Notes: generated by a model from the letters alone, not told the origin. A stretch of DNA of 33,023 bases from Clostridia bacterium (GCA_017622085.1 JAGARU010000069.1:1-33023); one strand, 5' to 3'; positions 7,899 to 16,250 are shown, counted from the stretch's first letter. Numbers and translations are program-made.

Positions 7899-8177
7899 AT
7901 GGCACAGGAAGCTCTCGGTATGATCGAAACCAGAGGTCTCACCGCAGCAATTGAGGCGGCAGACGCCATGGTAAAGGCAGCAGAGGTTACTCTTGTTGGC
8001 ACGGCCAAGATCGGCTCCGGTCTTGTATCCGTAATGGTTCGCGGCGACGTTGGCGCAGTTAAGGCTGCTGTTGAGGCAGGTGTAACCGTTGCATCCCGTC
8101 TCGGCGAGATCGTTGCTACCCACGTGATCCCCCGTCCTCATGCAGACGTGGAGAAGATCATCCCCAAGATCTCGTAA
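7899..8177 (+). CDS. BMC-H shell protein, PduA/PduJ-like (copy 1)
   Basis: This 92-residue canonical BMC-H has [14 protein letters not shown] at the N-terminus, the pore segment [18 protein letters not shown] and an HVIPRPH C-terminal strand. Such proteins form the bulk of the shell facets and let small substrates pass. The start at 7899 follows GGAGG at 7886-7890 with 8 bases spacing; an upstream in-frame TTG at 7884 overlaps that site and is rejected. It is about four fifths identical to the copy at 8755, with most differences in the C-terminal half. Confidence 0.95.
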   Translation: MAQEALGMIETRGLTAAIEAADAMVKAAEVTLVGTAKIGSGLVSVMVRGDVGAVKAAVEAGVTVASRLGEIVATHVIPRPHADVEKIIPKIS

Positions 8178-8189
8178 GGAATTGCCCTT

Positions 8190-8555
8190 ATGAAGGCACT
8201 TGGATTTATTGAGGTTTCCGGCGTAGTTGCCGCCGTGGATGCGCTTGACATTATGTGCAAGAGCGCGAACGTGCAGTTCGTGACCTGGGAGCGCAAGCTG
8301 GGCGGCCGTCTGGTAACCGTCATTGTAACCGGCCCCGTGTCCGACGTGACCGAGGCCATCGAGAACGCAAAGAACGCCTGCCACGGCCTGGTTTGCGCCT
8401 CGAACGTAATTGCCGCTCCCCACGAGGAGACGGCGCGCATGGTGATGCTTTCCGCATCCCGTCTGGCCCCCAAGGCTGAGGCAAAGCCTGCTGAGCCGAA
8501 GGCGCCCGCGGCGCAAAAGACCACCCGGGCACGGAAGCCCAAAACCGAAGAATAA
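8190..8555 (+). CDS. BMC-H shell protein with basic Ala/Pro/Lys-rich C-terminal tail
   Basis: This 121-residue protein has a BMC domain at about 1-91 (KALGFIEVSGVVAAVDALDI, pore region KLGGRLVTVIV) followed by a tail of about 30 residues rich in Ala, Pro, Lys and Arg (residues 92-121, ending KPKTEE). PduK-like shell proteins also carry tails, but this one has no cysteine motif for a cluster. The tail is likely disordered and could bind nucleic acid, cargo or the cell's positioning machinery, though none of this is shown. The gene is 12 bases after the previous stop with AAGGA before the start. Confidence 0.9.
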   Translation: MKALGFIEVSGVVAAVDALDIMCKSANVQFVTWERKLGGRLVTVIVTGPVSDVTEAIENAKNACHGLVCASNVIAAPHEETARMVMLSASRLAPKAEAKPAEPKAPAAQKTTRARKPKTEE

Positions 8556-8569
8556 ACGGTAAGAGAAGC

Positions 8570-8700
8570 CGACTCCGAAAAAGCCTCGCCTTCGGGAGAG
8601 GTGGCGCGCAGTACGCGGCGGAGAGACCCCTCTCACCCGCTTTGCGGGAGCTCTCCCTGAGGGAGAGCCCGGGAGAAGGCTCGCACCGTTCGTTTCCCCA
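8570..8700. repeat. GC-rich hairpin repeat and AT-rich leader between shell genes
   Basis: Bases 8575-8690 hold several short inverted repeats (CTCACCCGCTTTGCGGGAG, CTCTCCCTGAGGGAGAG). They resemble the GC-rich repeat at 32733-32790. They are followed by a strongly A/T-rich stretch (8700-8740) and a good GGAGG before the next gene. The arrangement suggests transcript processing or attenuation and a separate high-expression leader for the second PduA-like gene. Confidence 0.6.
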
Positions 8701-8754
8701 CACACAAAACAAAAATAAAAAAATTATAAAACAAATTTTACGGAGGATTTTACT

Positions 8755-9033
8755 ATGGCACAGGAAGCTCTTGGTATGATTGAAACCCGCGGTCTCGTAG
8801 CCGCAATCGAAGCTGCAGACGCAATGCTCAAGGCAGCAAACGTTGAACTCGTTGGAACCGAAAAGATCGGCTCCGGTCTCGTATCCGTTATGGTACGCGG
8901 CGACGTAGGCGCTGTTAAGGCAGCTGTTGAGTCCGGCTCTGCTGCCGCAAACGGTCTTGGTGAGGTTATTGCTACCCACGTAATTCCTCGTCCTCACACC
9001 GACGTTGAGAAGATTCTTCCCATCCTGAAGTAA
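8755..9033 (+). CDS. BMC-H shell protein, PduA/PduJ-like (copy 2)
   Basis: This 92-residue BMC-H is nearly the same as the product of 7899: the first 14 residues are identical, the [18 protein letters not shown] segment is identical, and HVIPRPH is kept. The genes differ more at codon level than at protein level, with this copy using more T-ending codons, so the duplication is not recent. GGAGG precedes the start. The A/T-rich leader and strong ribosome binding site suggest that this is the most abundant shell protein. Confidence 0.95.
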   Translation: MAQEALGMIETRGLVAAIEAADAMLKAANVELVGTEKIGSGLVSVMVRGDVGAVKAAVESGSAAANGLGEVIATHVIPRPHTDVEKILPILK

Positions 9034-9504
9034 TTCTCAAAAATGGGCCACCCCTGCCGCATCTGCGGCAGGGGAAACCCAAAGCACCTACCGTCTGACG
9101 AATATCGCAATCAATATTTGTTGATTCGCTTTTCATCCCACGCAAACCTGTAGGGACAGGCGTCCCCGACTGTCCGTCCCATAAGATATCGCAATCAATA
9201 TTTGTTAAACGCTTTTTTCTTTGAGGCAAAAGGCCAAAGAAAAAAGCTTTGCAAAAAAGAAAGGCCGTTTCCGCAGGGCGTCGCCCTGCAACCCACTCGC
9301 TTTTTGAAAAAAGCGAGGCAAAAACTGTAAGGGCGCTCCGCGCCCACACCCCGCGACCTTTTTGGAAAAAGGTCGATCAAAAACTTGAAGTGCGCTTCGC
9401 GGCCTTTTTGAAAAAGGTCGATCAAAAACTTAAATGTTCTCGGCGCGCAAGTGCCGAAGATTGCCTGCGGGGGCTTCCCCCGCTGCCGAAGGAAGGTGTC
9501 ATAT
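9034..9504. repeat. Repeat-filled gap with hairpin, 21-base direct repeat and three family-A hairpins
   Basis: No gene is seen in these 471 bases. A perfect 10-bp stem CCCCTGCCGC-ATCT-GCGGCAGGGG lies at 9051-9074, just after the shell gene stop. A 21-base direct repeat (ATATCGCAATCAATATTT...) occurs at 9102-9122 and 9186-9206, 84 bases apart, flanking a small GGGACAGGCGTCCCC inverted repeat. Family-A hairpins follow at 9294-9326, 9352-9386 and 9400-9432, the last two with identical TCGATCAAAAACTT tails. A CGGGGGCTTCCCCCG hairpin lies just before the next ribosome binding site. Confidence 0.8.
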
Positions 9505-9771
9505 ATGATAATCGGAAAAGTAGTCGGATCTGTCGTTTCCACCCGTAAAAATGAACATATGGTAGGACAGAAGCTGATGGTGGTTAAGCCCCTTCAGGGC
9601 GAGAACAAGGCCACCCTTGTTGCGACGGATAACATAGGCGCCGGAATCGGCGAGATCGTTCTTCTTGCGTGCGGATCCGCCGCCAGAATCGCGTGCGGAA
9701 ATCCCAACGCCCCCACAGACGCTGCCATCGTCGGCATTGTGGATAATGAATGCGGATTGGAGTGTATATAA
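9505..9771 (+). CDS. BMC-P shell pentamer, EutN/CcmL-like
   Basis: This 88-residue protein has the EutN/CcmL signature: MIIGKVVGSVVSTRK at the N-terminus, the KLMVVKP strand, DNIGAGIGEIVLLACGSAAR, and AAIVGIVD near the C-terminus. Five copies form the vertex caps that close the shell. The start at 9505 is chosen because the conserved family N-terminus begins there and AAGGAAGG lies 8-15 bases upstream. The PduS-like gene begins three bases after the stop. Confidence 0.95.
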   Translation: MIIGKVVGSVVSTRKNEHMVGQKLMVVKPLQGENKATLVATDNIGAGIGEIVLLACGSAARIACGNPNAPTDAAIVGIVDNECGLECI

Positions 9772-9774
9772 ACC

Positions 9775-11103
9775 GTGGAACTGACACAGCTGACCAAAAT
9801 TATGAGAGACAGCGGTGTAGCAGGCGCCGGCGGAGCCGGTTTCCCCTCCTATGCCAAGCTGGACAAGCGCGCAGATACCATCATTCTGAACTGTGCGGAG
9901 TGTGAGCCTTTATTAAAACTCCACCGCCAGGTTCTTGAAAAATTTGCCCTCGAAATCCTGACCGCTCTTGAGCTGATCCGCGAGACCGTGGAGGCTGAGC
10001 AGGTTATCATCGCCGTAAAATCCTCCTACAAGGGAGCCATTGCGGCTGTAAATTCTCACCTTAGCAAGTTCAAACACACGAAAATTGGCATCCTGCCGGA
10101 AATTTACCCCGCAGGAGATGAAGTTGTTACCATATACGAGACCACCGGTCGCGTGGTCGCTCCCGGCGCGCTCCCCATCACCGTGGGCGTGACCGTGTTT
10201 AACGTAGAGACCGCCCTGAACGTGTACTACGCAGTACAGGAACAGAAGGGCGTGACCTTCAAGTACATCACCATCGCCGGTGAGGTGAAGAACCCTACCA
10301 CCTTCAAGGCACCCCTCGGTATGACCTACGGCGAGCTGATCGCTCTGGCCGGAGGTGCTACCGTCGAGGATCCCGTGCTGATCGCCGGCGGTCCCATGAC
10401 CGGCCGTGTGACCTCCGCCGCTGACGTTGTGACCAAGACCTCCAACGCCATTCTGGTGCTGCCCAAGAATCAGTACGTAGCAAAGAAAAAGCTGACCCCC
10501 ATCAAGATGAATATGCAGGTCGCCATGGCGGCTTGCTGTCAGTGCCGTATGTGCACCGATCTTTGCTCCCGTAATCTTCTCGGTCATCCCATTGAGCCCC
10601 ACCGCTTTATGCGCGCGCTGACCAACGGAAAGACCGACGATACCCCCGCTTACATGAACACCTTCTTCTGCTCCGGCTGTGGCCTGTGCGAGATGTATTC
10701 CTGCGGACAGGGTCTGTCCCCCGCCTCCCTCATCGGCAAGGTAAAGGGCAGTCTCCGCGCCTCGGGTGTAACGCCTCCCAAGGACGCTGAGCTGAAGCCC
10801 GTAAGCGAGAACCGCAAGTACAGCCGCGTGCCCATGGCCCGCCTGACCGCACGTCTGGGTCTGACCAAGTACAACGTGCCCGCACCCTTGAAGGATGAGC
10901 TTCTCGATGCCGCTTCCGTTAAGATCATGCTCTCCCAGAGCATCGGCGCACCCTCCGTCGCCTGCGTAAAGGCCGGAGACACGGTTGTGGCCGGCCAGAT
11001 GATCGGCGCACCTGCCGAGGGCAAGCTGAGCACCGCCGTGCACGCATCCATCTGCGGTACCGTCAGCGAGGTTACCGACAAGTACGTGCTTATCCGTAAG
11101 TGA
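9775..11103 (+). CDS. PduS-like RnfC-family flavo-iron-sulfur protein
   Basis: This 442-residue protein resembles PduS and the RnfC/NqrF-like SLBB proteins. GAGGAGFPSYAKL near residue 17 and the following NCAECEPLL segment are the typical NADH/flavin-binding part. Two ferredoxin-like cluster motifs are Cys254/255/257/260/264 (CCQCRMCTDLC) and Cys299/302/305/310 (CSGCGLCEMYSC). In the propanediol microcompartment PduS reduces cobalamin, but no B12 enzyme is encoded here. A role in moving electrons between NADH and an outside donor or acceptor is therefore more likely. The GTG start is 3 bases after the pentamer stop. The PduT-like gene next door is its usual partner. Confidence 0.9.
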   Translation: MELTQLTKIMRDSGVAGAGGAGFPSYAKLDKRADTIILNCAECEPLLKLHRQVLEKFALEILTALELIRETVEAEQVIIAVKSSYKGAIAAVNSHLSKFKHTKIGILPEIYPAGDEVVTIYETTGRVVAPGALPITVGVTVFNVETALNVYYAVQEQKGVTFKYITIAGEVKNPTTFKAPLGMTYGELIALAGGATVEDPVLIAGGPMTGRVTSAADVVTKTSNAILVLPKNQYVAKKKLTPIKMNMQVAMAACCQCRMCTDLCSRNLLGHPIEPHRFMRALTNGKTDDTPAYMNTFFCSGCGLCEMYSCGQGLSPASLIGKVKGSLRASGVTPPKDAELKPVSENRKYSRVPMARLTARLGLTKYNVPAPLKDELLDAASVKIMLSQSIGAPSVACVKAGDTVVAGQMIGAPAEGKLSTAVHASICGTVSEVTDKYVLIRK

Positions 11104-11133
11104 TCGGAAATTGTTTGAAAGGATACGTTAAAC

Positions 11134-11682
11134 ATGAACAAGGCTATTGGAATGGTTGAATACAGAACGGTTTCCAGCGGTATCCGCGCAACCGATCTGA
11201 TGATCAAGACCTCAAATATTGAAGTGATCCAGTCCTCTGTGATCTGCCCCGGCAAGTACGTTACCATCGTAACCGGCGATCTGAGCTCCGTAAACGCGGC
11301 CGTTGAGGCGGCTGAGACTCAGCTTGGCGAAATGATGACCGACCGCTTTGTGCTGGGTAACCCCGACGCCAACATCTTCCCCGCCATTTACGGCGGTGTG
11401 CCCGTTGAGGGCGCAAAGTCCCTTGGTATTCTTGAGACCTTCTCCGTTCCCTCCGCAATTTCTGCGGCGGATGCGGCGGCCAAGACCTCCGACGTGACCC
11501 TGGTTGAGATTCGCCTGGCCCGCGGTATGGGCGGCAAGTCCTACGTTCTGCTTACCGGCGACGTGGCAGCCGTTACCGCCGCCATCGAGCATGCCTCCGC
11601 CGCCATCGGCGAGAGCGGCATGGTGCTTGACTCCGCGGTCATTCCCAATCCCGACAAGAGTCTTTGGGATAGCATTCTTTGA
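11134..11682 (+). CDS. PduT-like BMC-T shell trimer with cluster-binding cysteine
   Basis: This 182-residue protein consists of two fused BMC domains (about 1-90 and 95-180) and is expected to form a pseudohexameric trimer. VICPGKY places a cysteine at residue 38, the same position as the PduT cysteine that holds a [4Fe-4S] cluster in the trimer's central pore. This supports electron passage through the shell next to PduS. AAAGGA precedes the start. No PduB-type trimer is encoded in the window, so this is the only trimer of the locus. Confidence 0.92.
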   Translation: MNKAIGMVEYRTVSSGIRATDLMIKTSNIEVIQSSVICPGKYVTIVTGDLSSVNAAVEAAETQLGEMMTDRFVLGNPDANIFPAIYGGVPVEGAKSLGILETFSVPSAISAADAAAKTSDVTLVEIRLARGMGGKSYVLLTGDVAAVTAAIEHASAAIGESGMVLDSAVIPNPDKSLWDSIL

Positions 11683-11692
11683 TTTCTGAGAT

Positions 11693-12463
11693 ATGCTTCC
11701 GATTGAACGAAAAAACGAGATCCTCAGCCGTTTGATGATTGACGGCAAGGTTGTGGTCAGCGATCTGAGTGCACGGTTCAACGTGACCGAGGAGACCATC
11801 CGCCGCGACCTTGACAAGCTGGAAAAGGATGGTCTGGCGCGGAAAACCTACGGCGGCGCGGTGAAAACCGATAATCTGAGCATTGAGCTGCCCTACACCA
11901 TCCGCCAAAAGACCAACGTGGACGCCAAAAAGCAGATCGCGGAGCTGATTGCCGAGCGCATCGAGGACGGCGATTCCATCCTGCTTGACGCTTCGACCAC
12001 GGCTCTGTATACCGTAAAAAGCATTTATAATAAGGAAAACATCGCCATTTTGACCAATTCCGTGCAGATTCTTTTGGATGCTCCGCCCAAGGGTAACTGG
12101 AACATCCTGTCTACCGGCGGTGTGCTCAACGGCGACAGCCTGTACTTCTCCGGCCGACAGGTGGAGGAGGTGGCGGATCGCTACCACATGAAGTACGCCA
12201 TCCTCTCCTGCAAGGGAATCGACATGGAAAACGGTCTGACGGACGCCTCCATCCGGAGTGCGGACATTAAGCGCGCCTTTTTGCGGGGCGCGGGCAAGAT
12301 CATTCTGGCCGTGGACGCCACCAAGTTTGGACGGACGGCACTGGTCAAGATCGCTGATTTTTCCGTGATCGACACCGTTGTCACGGACGTCGAGCCCTCC
12401 GATGCGTGGAAGCAGTTCTTCCGCGACAAGGGAATCGAATTGGTTTATCCGAACCATCCGTAA
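11693..12463 (+). CDS. DeoR-family transcriptional regulator
   Basis: This 256-residue protein has a DeoR-type helix-turn-helix at about 19-55 (VVVSDLSARFNVTEETIRRDLDKLEKDG). It is followed by a DeoRC sensor domain of the sugar-isomerase fold (GDSILLDASTTALY, STGGVLNG, AVDATKFGR). Such regulators usually sense sugar phosphates, which fits the class II aldolase in the operon. It starts 10 bases after the PduT stop without a clear ribosome binding site, so it is probably made from the operon transcript. It likely controls the locus; the site at 4880-4907 is a candidate target. Confidence 0.9.
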   Translation: MLPIERKNEILSRLMIDGKVVVSDLSARFNVTEETIRRDLDKLEKDGLARKTYGGAVKTDNLSIELPYTIRQKTNVDAKKQIAELIAERIEDGDSILLDASTTALYTVKSIYNKENIAILTNSVQILLDAPPKGNWNILSTGGVLNGDSLYFSGRQVEEVADRYHMKYAILSCKGIDMENGLTDASIRSADIKRAFLRGAGKIILAVDATKFGRTALVKIADFSVIDTVVTDVEPSDAWKQFFRDKGIELVYPNHP

Positions 12464-12464
12464 A

Positions 12465-12765
12465 CGTAGTTTTTGATCGACCTTTTTTCAAAAAGGTCGC
12501 GCGCTGGAGCGGCGGCGCTCCTCGCGCCCGCAGGCGCGAAATCCTCTGATCGGCATTTTCTTTTCGCTAAGCCTTTTCTTTTGTGCCTGTTTGGTCAAAA
12601 GAAAAGGCGGGCAAAGGAAAAAGCTCGGCAAAAAAAGAAAGGCCGATTCCGTGGGGCTCCACGGGAACCTCAAAACATCCTGCGGATATTTTGAGGACCC
12701 CTATCCGCGCCCCGAACCCGCGCCACCTTTTCAAAAAGGTGGACGAAAATTTCAAGAGTACGCCT
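12465..12765. repeat. Composite hairpin repeat after the shell operon, inverted relative to 3651-3990
   Basis: This gap of about 350 bases holds an inverted family-A hairpin (GACCTTTTTTCAAAAAGGTC, near 12480). It also has an AAAGAAAA-type inverted repeat (12555-12610) and a segment that mirrors 3655-3757. Bases 12684-12706 are the exact reverse complement of 3705-3727, and CACCTTTTCAAAAAGGTG follows. The two mirror copies flank the genes 4058-12463. No promoter or gene was recognised in the gap. Confidence 0.75.
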
Positions 12766-12810
12766 TGCGCGTTTCGTGCGCTCTAAACTCTCAAGAAACG
12801 AGGGATCACC

Positions 12811-13932
12811 ATGCAAACATTCAAGATCAGCACCGAGGTCTGCTTCGGCGGAGATGCTCTGGAGGCGCTGGGTCGCATCCGGGCGGAAAACGCCGTGATC
12901 TTTACCGACGGCTTTATGGCAAAGTCCGGCGGCGCAGACCGTGTGGCTGCTTATATGAAACAGTGTAAAACTATCCACGTCTTTTCCAAAACCCAGCCCG
13001 ATCCCCCCGTGGAAATGGTGGCGGAGGCTCTTCGCTTCCTGCTGGACGTGCAGGTGGACGCCGTTGTGGCGCTGGGCGGTGGCTCGGCCATCGACGCTGC
13101 AAAGGCGACCGTTCTGATCGCGCGTCAGCAGACCGGACGGGAGATTCCCCTCATCGCCGTGCCCACCACCAGCGGCACCGGCTCGGAGGTTACTTCCTTT
13201 GCCGTCATTACCGACCGGGAAAAGGGCGTGAAATATCCGCTGGTCTCCGATTCGCTCCTGCCCGAGGTGGCCATTCTGTCCGCCGAGCTGGTTAAGAGCG
13301 TGCCCCCGGCCATTACCGCCGACACGGGCTTTGACGTGATCACCCACGCCTTGGAGGCCTATATCTCCACGGGCGCCAACGACTATTCCGACGCCTTGGC
13401 CGAAAAGTCGCTGGAGCTGGCCTTTGCCTACCTGCCCCGCGCCTACCGCGACGGCGGCGATATGGAGGCAAGAGAAAAAATGCATACCGCCTCCTGCCTG
13501 GCGGGCATGGCCTTTAACGCGGTCAGCCTGGGCGTGAACCACGGTATCGCCCATACCATCGGCGCAAACTTCCATATTCCTCATGGACGGGCTAATGCCA
13601 TGGTTCTTGGCGAGGTTATGGCCTTTAACGCCGGAATTGAGGACGGGCACGTGAGCCTTGCCACCGAAAAGCTGGCAAATATCGCCCGTCGCATCGGCCT
13701 TGACGTGTTCTCCGCCAAGGGCGGCGCCGCCGCTCTGGTGCGCAAGATCCGCCAGATGCAGCGCGAGCTGGGCATTCCCGCTTCTCTTACCGCCTGCGGC
13801 GTCACCGAGGAAGCCTACCAAAAGGCGCTCCCCCACATGATCGAAAGCGCTAAGAACGACGCTTGTACCGCGACCAATCCCCGTCCCGTCACCGATGAGG
13901 ACATCAAGCGAATTTTGTCCCGCGTGAAATAA
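12811..13932 (+). CDS. Iron-containing alcohol dehydrogenase, PduQ/FucO-like
   Basis: This 373-residue group III alcohol dehydrogenase has the NAD-binding GGGSAIDAAK at about 89-98 and PTTSGTGSEVTSF following. Metal ligands Asp175, His179, His244 and His258 show spacing close to FucO. It would reduce propionaldehyde or lactaldehyde with NADH, regenerating NAD. It has no clear N-terminal targeting helix; a short C-terminal helix (VTDEDIKRILSRVK) could serve but is weak evidence. It is separated from the regulator by a repeat and ends at a hairpin terminator pair, making it the last gene of the locus. GAGGG lies before the start. Confidence 0.92.
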   Translation: MQTFKISTEVCFGGDALEALGRIRAENAVIFTDGFMAKSGGADRVAAYMKQCKTIHVFSKTQPDPPVEMVAEALRFLLDVQVDAVVALGGGSAIDAAKATVLIARQQTGREIPLIAVPTTSGTGSEVTSFAVITDREKGVKYPLVSDSLLPEVAILSAELVKSVPPAITADTGFDVITHALEAYISTGANDYSDALAEKSLELAFAYLPRAYRDGGDMEAREKMHTASCLAGMAFNAVSLGVNHGIAHTIGANFHIPHGRANAMVLGEVMAFNAGIEDGHVSLATEKLANIARRIGLDVFSAKGGAAALVRKIRQMQRELGIPASLTACGVTEEAYQKALPHMIESAKNDACTATNPRPVTDEDIKRILSRVK

Positions 13933-13943
13933 TTGATATGAGA

Positions 13944-14047
13944 GAATCCCCCCACGTCGGCATGAGCCGACGTGGGGGGATTCTGTCGGGAAGACCCCGC
14001 CGAAGCAAGAAATCCCCCTGTGTCGGCTTATGCCGACGCAGGGGGAT
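13944..14047. terminator. Paired hairpin module, bidirectional terminator between convergent genes
   Basis: The first hairpin (13944-13983) is perfect, 18 bp with an ATGA loop. The second (14012-14047) has 16 bp with one G-T pair. Both have the same GTCGGC/GCCGAC core. They are joined by CCCCGCCGAAGCAAGAAA (13995-14012), which recurs exactly at 21725-21742 between a second such pair. The site lies between the convergent iron dehydrogenase and glutamine synthetase genes. Confidence 0.85.
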
Positions 14048-14051
14048 CGAT

Positions 14052-16151
14052 TTATTCACCAATTGCGAAGAGAATTTTGCCGTAGGTGGGGAAGGGCCAG
14101 TAGTCGGCGGCGGTGCAGGTCTCCATTTCGTCGGCCAGAGCGCGAAGATGCGCCATGGCGGGAAGAACGTCCGTCTTGCAGTACTGGGAGGAGGCAAACA
14201 CGTTGTTGGTATAGCCGCTGAGAGCGCCGGTCTTGCGGGACAGATCCTCGCAGGCCTCGTCGGCTCGCTCGCAGAGCTCCGACAGCTTGGTTACGTACTT
14301 CATCTCCAGCTTAGCCGGCAAATTGACCTTCGCCTTTTTGGAGGCGGTGTCCGTCAGCATGTTCACGTAGGTGAGCACGGCAGGAATGATCCGCTTGCGA
14401 GCCATGTCGATCATGGTCAGCGCCTCAATATTGATGATCTTTACGTAGTTCTCCAGCTGAATCTCACAACGGGACTCCAGCTCCTGACGGGTAAAGATGT
14501 TATGCTTAGCAAAAAGGGCCACGTTCTTTTCCGAGCTCAGCAGGGGAATCGCGTCCGCAGAGGACGGAATGTTCATCAGTCCGCGTATCTCAGCCTCGCG
14601 AACCCACTCCTCCGAGTAGCCGTTGCCATCGAAAAGAATCCGCTTGTGGGCGGAAATGGTGTCGTGAAGAATTTCGTTCAACGCCGCAATGCGTGCTTCC
14701 TCGGTATCGCAGGCCTCCAAGACGTCTGCAATGCGGGAAATTTCCTCAGCCACGGCGGTGTTGATGACCGTATTGGTGTCCGCAATGGAGAAGGATGAGC
14801 CAAGCATACGGAACTCAAACTTATTTCCCGTAAAGGCAAAGGAGGAGGTACGGTTGCGGTCCGTGGTGTCACGCTTGAACTTAGCAATAGCACCGGAGCC
14901 AAAGTCCATCTCCGTCTTTTCTGCGCCAAACACCTTATGTCCGGACAGAATCGCCTCAATGATGGCGGAAAGCTCGTCACCAAGGAACATGGAAACAATG
15001 GCCGGAGGTGCTTCGTTTGCGCCCAAACGGTGGTCATTGCCGGCAGAGGCGGAGGAAATGCGCAAAAGATCCTGATAATTGTCCGCCGCGGCGATTACGG
15101 CCGCCAAGAAGGTAAGGAACTGAGGGTTATCCTCCGGGTGCTTGCCGGGATCCAGCAAATTCACGCCCGTGTCCGTCTCCATGGACCAGTTGTTGTGCTT
15201 ACCGGAGCCGTTGACGCCGGCAAAGGGCTTTTCATGAAGGAGGCAGACCAGCCCGTGGCGGGAGGCAACCTTCTTCATCATCTCCATGGTCAGCTGGTTA
15301 TGGTCGGTGGCGGCGTTGGTGGATTCATAGACGGGTGCCAGCTCGTGCTGAGCGGGGGCAACCTCGTTGTGCTCCGTCTTTGCGTAGATGCCAAGGCGCC
15401 AGAGCTCCTGGTTCAAGTCGTTCATGAACTCCTTGACCTTGGGCTTGATGGCGGCGTAGTACTGGTCGTCCAGCTCCTGACCCTTGGGCTGCTTTGCGCC
15501 AAAAAGGGTGCGGCCGGTGTAGATCAGATCCTCGCGGGCCTCGTACTCCTCGCGGCGAATGATGAAATACTCCTGCTCAGCGCCCGCGGTGGAGATGACA
15601 CGCTTGGTGCTGGTGTCTCCAAATACGCGGAGAAGGCGAAGGGCCTGGCGGTTCAGCGCCTCGGTTGAGCGAAGGAGGGGTGTCTTTTTATCTAAAACCT
15701 CACCGCCGAAGGAGCAGAAGGCGGTGGGAATGCAAAGCACGTCGTCCTTAATGAAGGCGTAGGACGTTGCGTCCCAAGCGGTGTAGCCTCTGGCCTCGAA
15801 GGTGGCGCGCAGGCCGCCGGAGGGGAAGGAGGAGGCGTCGGACTCGCCCTTGATCAGCGCCTTACCGGAAAATTCCGCCATGGCGCCCCCGTCCTTGGTG
15901 GGAGACAGGAAGCTATCGTGCTTTTCGGCGCAGAGACCGGTCATGGGCTGGAACCAGTGGGTGTAGTGGGTAGCGCCCTTCTCGATGGCCCAGTCCTTCA
16001 TGGCGGCGGCCACCACGTTGGCAACGGCCAAGTCCAGCTCCTTGCCCTCGGCAATGGTGCGCTTTAAGCTATTGTATACGTCCTTGGGCAGCTTCTCCCG
16101 CATGATGGAGTCGCCGAAGACCATAGAACCAAATTCTGCAAATTTATTCAC
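14052..16151 (-). CDS. glnN: Glutamine synthetase type III
   Basis: This protein of about 699 residues is a type III glutamine synthetase, the large form common in Clostridia and Bacteroidetes. It makes glutamine from glutamate, ammonia and ATP. Recognisable parts are THWFQPMTG and EAF-type [19 protein letters not shown] near the start, [37 protein letters not shown] and a [16 protein letters not shown] stretch for nucleotide and glutamate binding. The start is taken at the GTG ending at 16151, about 10 bases after AGGAG; a GTG at 16160 is almost on top of the ribosome binding site. It stands alone, opposite to the flanking genes, with its own promoter. Confidence 0.95.
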   Translation of the reverse strand: MNKFAEFGSMVFGDSIMREKLPKDVYNSLKRTIAEGKELDLAVANVVAAAMKDWAIEKGATHYTHWFQPMTGLCAEKHDSFLSPTKDGGAMAEFSGKALIKGESDASSFPSGGLRATFEARGYTAWDATSYAFIKDDVLCIPTAFCSFGGEVLDKKTPLLRSTEALNRQALRLLRVFGDTSTKRVISTAGAEQEYFIIRREEYEAREDLIYTGRTLFGAKQPKGQELDDQYYAAIKPKVKEFMNDLNQELWRLGIYAKTEHNEVAPAQHELAPVYESTNAATDHNQLTMEMMKKVASRHGLVCLLHEKPFAGVNGSGKHNNWSMETDTGVNLLDPGKHPEDNPQFLTFLAAVIAAADNYQDLLRISSASAGNDHRLGANEAPPAIVSMFLGDELSAIIEAILSGHKVFGAEKTEMDFGSGAIAKFKRDTTDRNRTSSFAFTGNKFEFRMLGSSFSIADTNTVINTAVAEEISRIADVLEACDTEEARIAALNEILHDTISAHKRILFDGNGYSEEWVREAEIRGLMNIPSSADAIPLLSSEKNVALFAKHNIFTRQELESRCEIQLENYVKIINIEALTMIDMARKRIIPAVLTYVNMLTDTASKKAKVNLPAKLEMKYVTKLSELCERADEACEDLSRKTGALSGYTNNVFASSQYCKTDVLPAMAHLRALADEMETCTAADYWPFPTYGKILFAIGE

Positions 16152-16184
16152 TTGGAACACTCTCCTTGCGTTTCTTTATATAAT

Positions 16185-16213
16185 AGTATATAACATCCTT
16201 AAAAATTTGTCAA
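16185..16213 (-). promoter_or_regulatory. Sigma-A promoter of glnN
   Basis: On the minus strand TTGACA (16213-16208) and TATACT (16190-16185) are separated by 17 bases. The predicted transcript starts about 25-30 bases before the glnN start codon. It lies back to back with the nrdR promoter. Confidence 0.8.
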
Positions 16214-16221
16214 TAATGCCG

Positions 16222-16250
16222 TTTACAACATTCGTCAATTATGATATAAT
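16222..16250 (+). promoter_or_regulatory. Sigma-A promoter of nrdR
   Basis: TTTACA (16222-16227), a 17-base spacer and a perfect TATAAT (16245-16250) precede nrdR. The gap between the promoter and the GGAGGA ribosome binding site contains a small AGCCCATCGGGCT hairpin. Confidence 0.8.

Noticed and set aside
9775..11103. Cobalamin reductase role for the PduS-like protein
   Set aside because: No B12-dependent dehydratase, reactivase or adenosyltransferase is encoded here, and the dehydratase present is a glycyl radical enzyme.
12473..12694. Small arginine/lysine-rich frames inside the intergenic repeats
   Set aside because: They are translations of the hairpin repeat in both orientations and recur wherever the repeat does; no ribosome binding sites.
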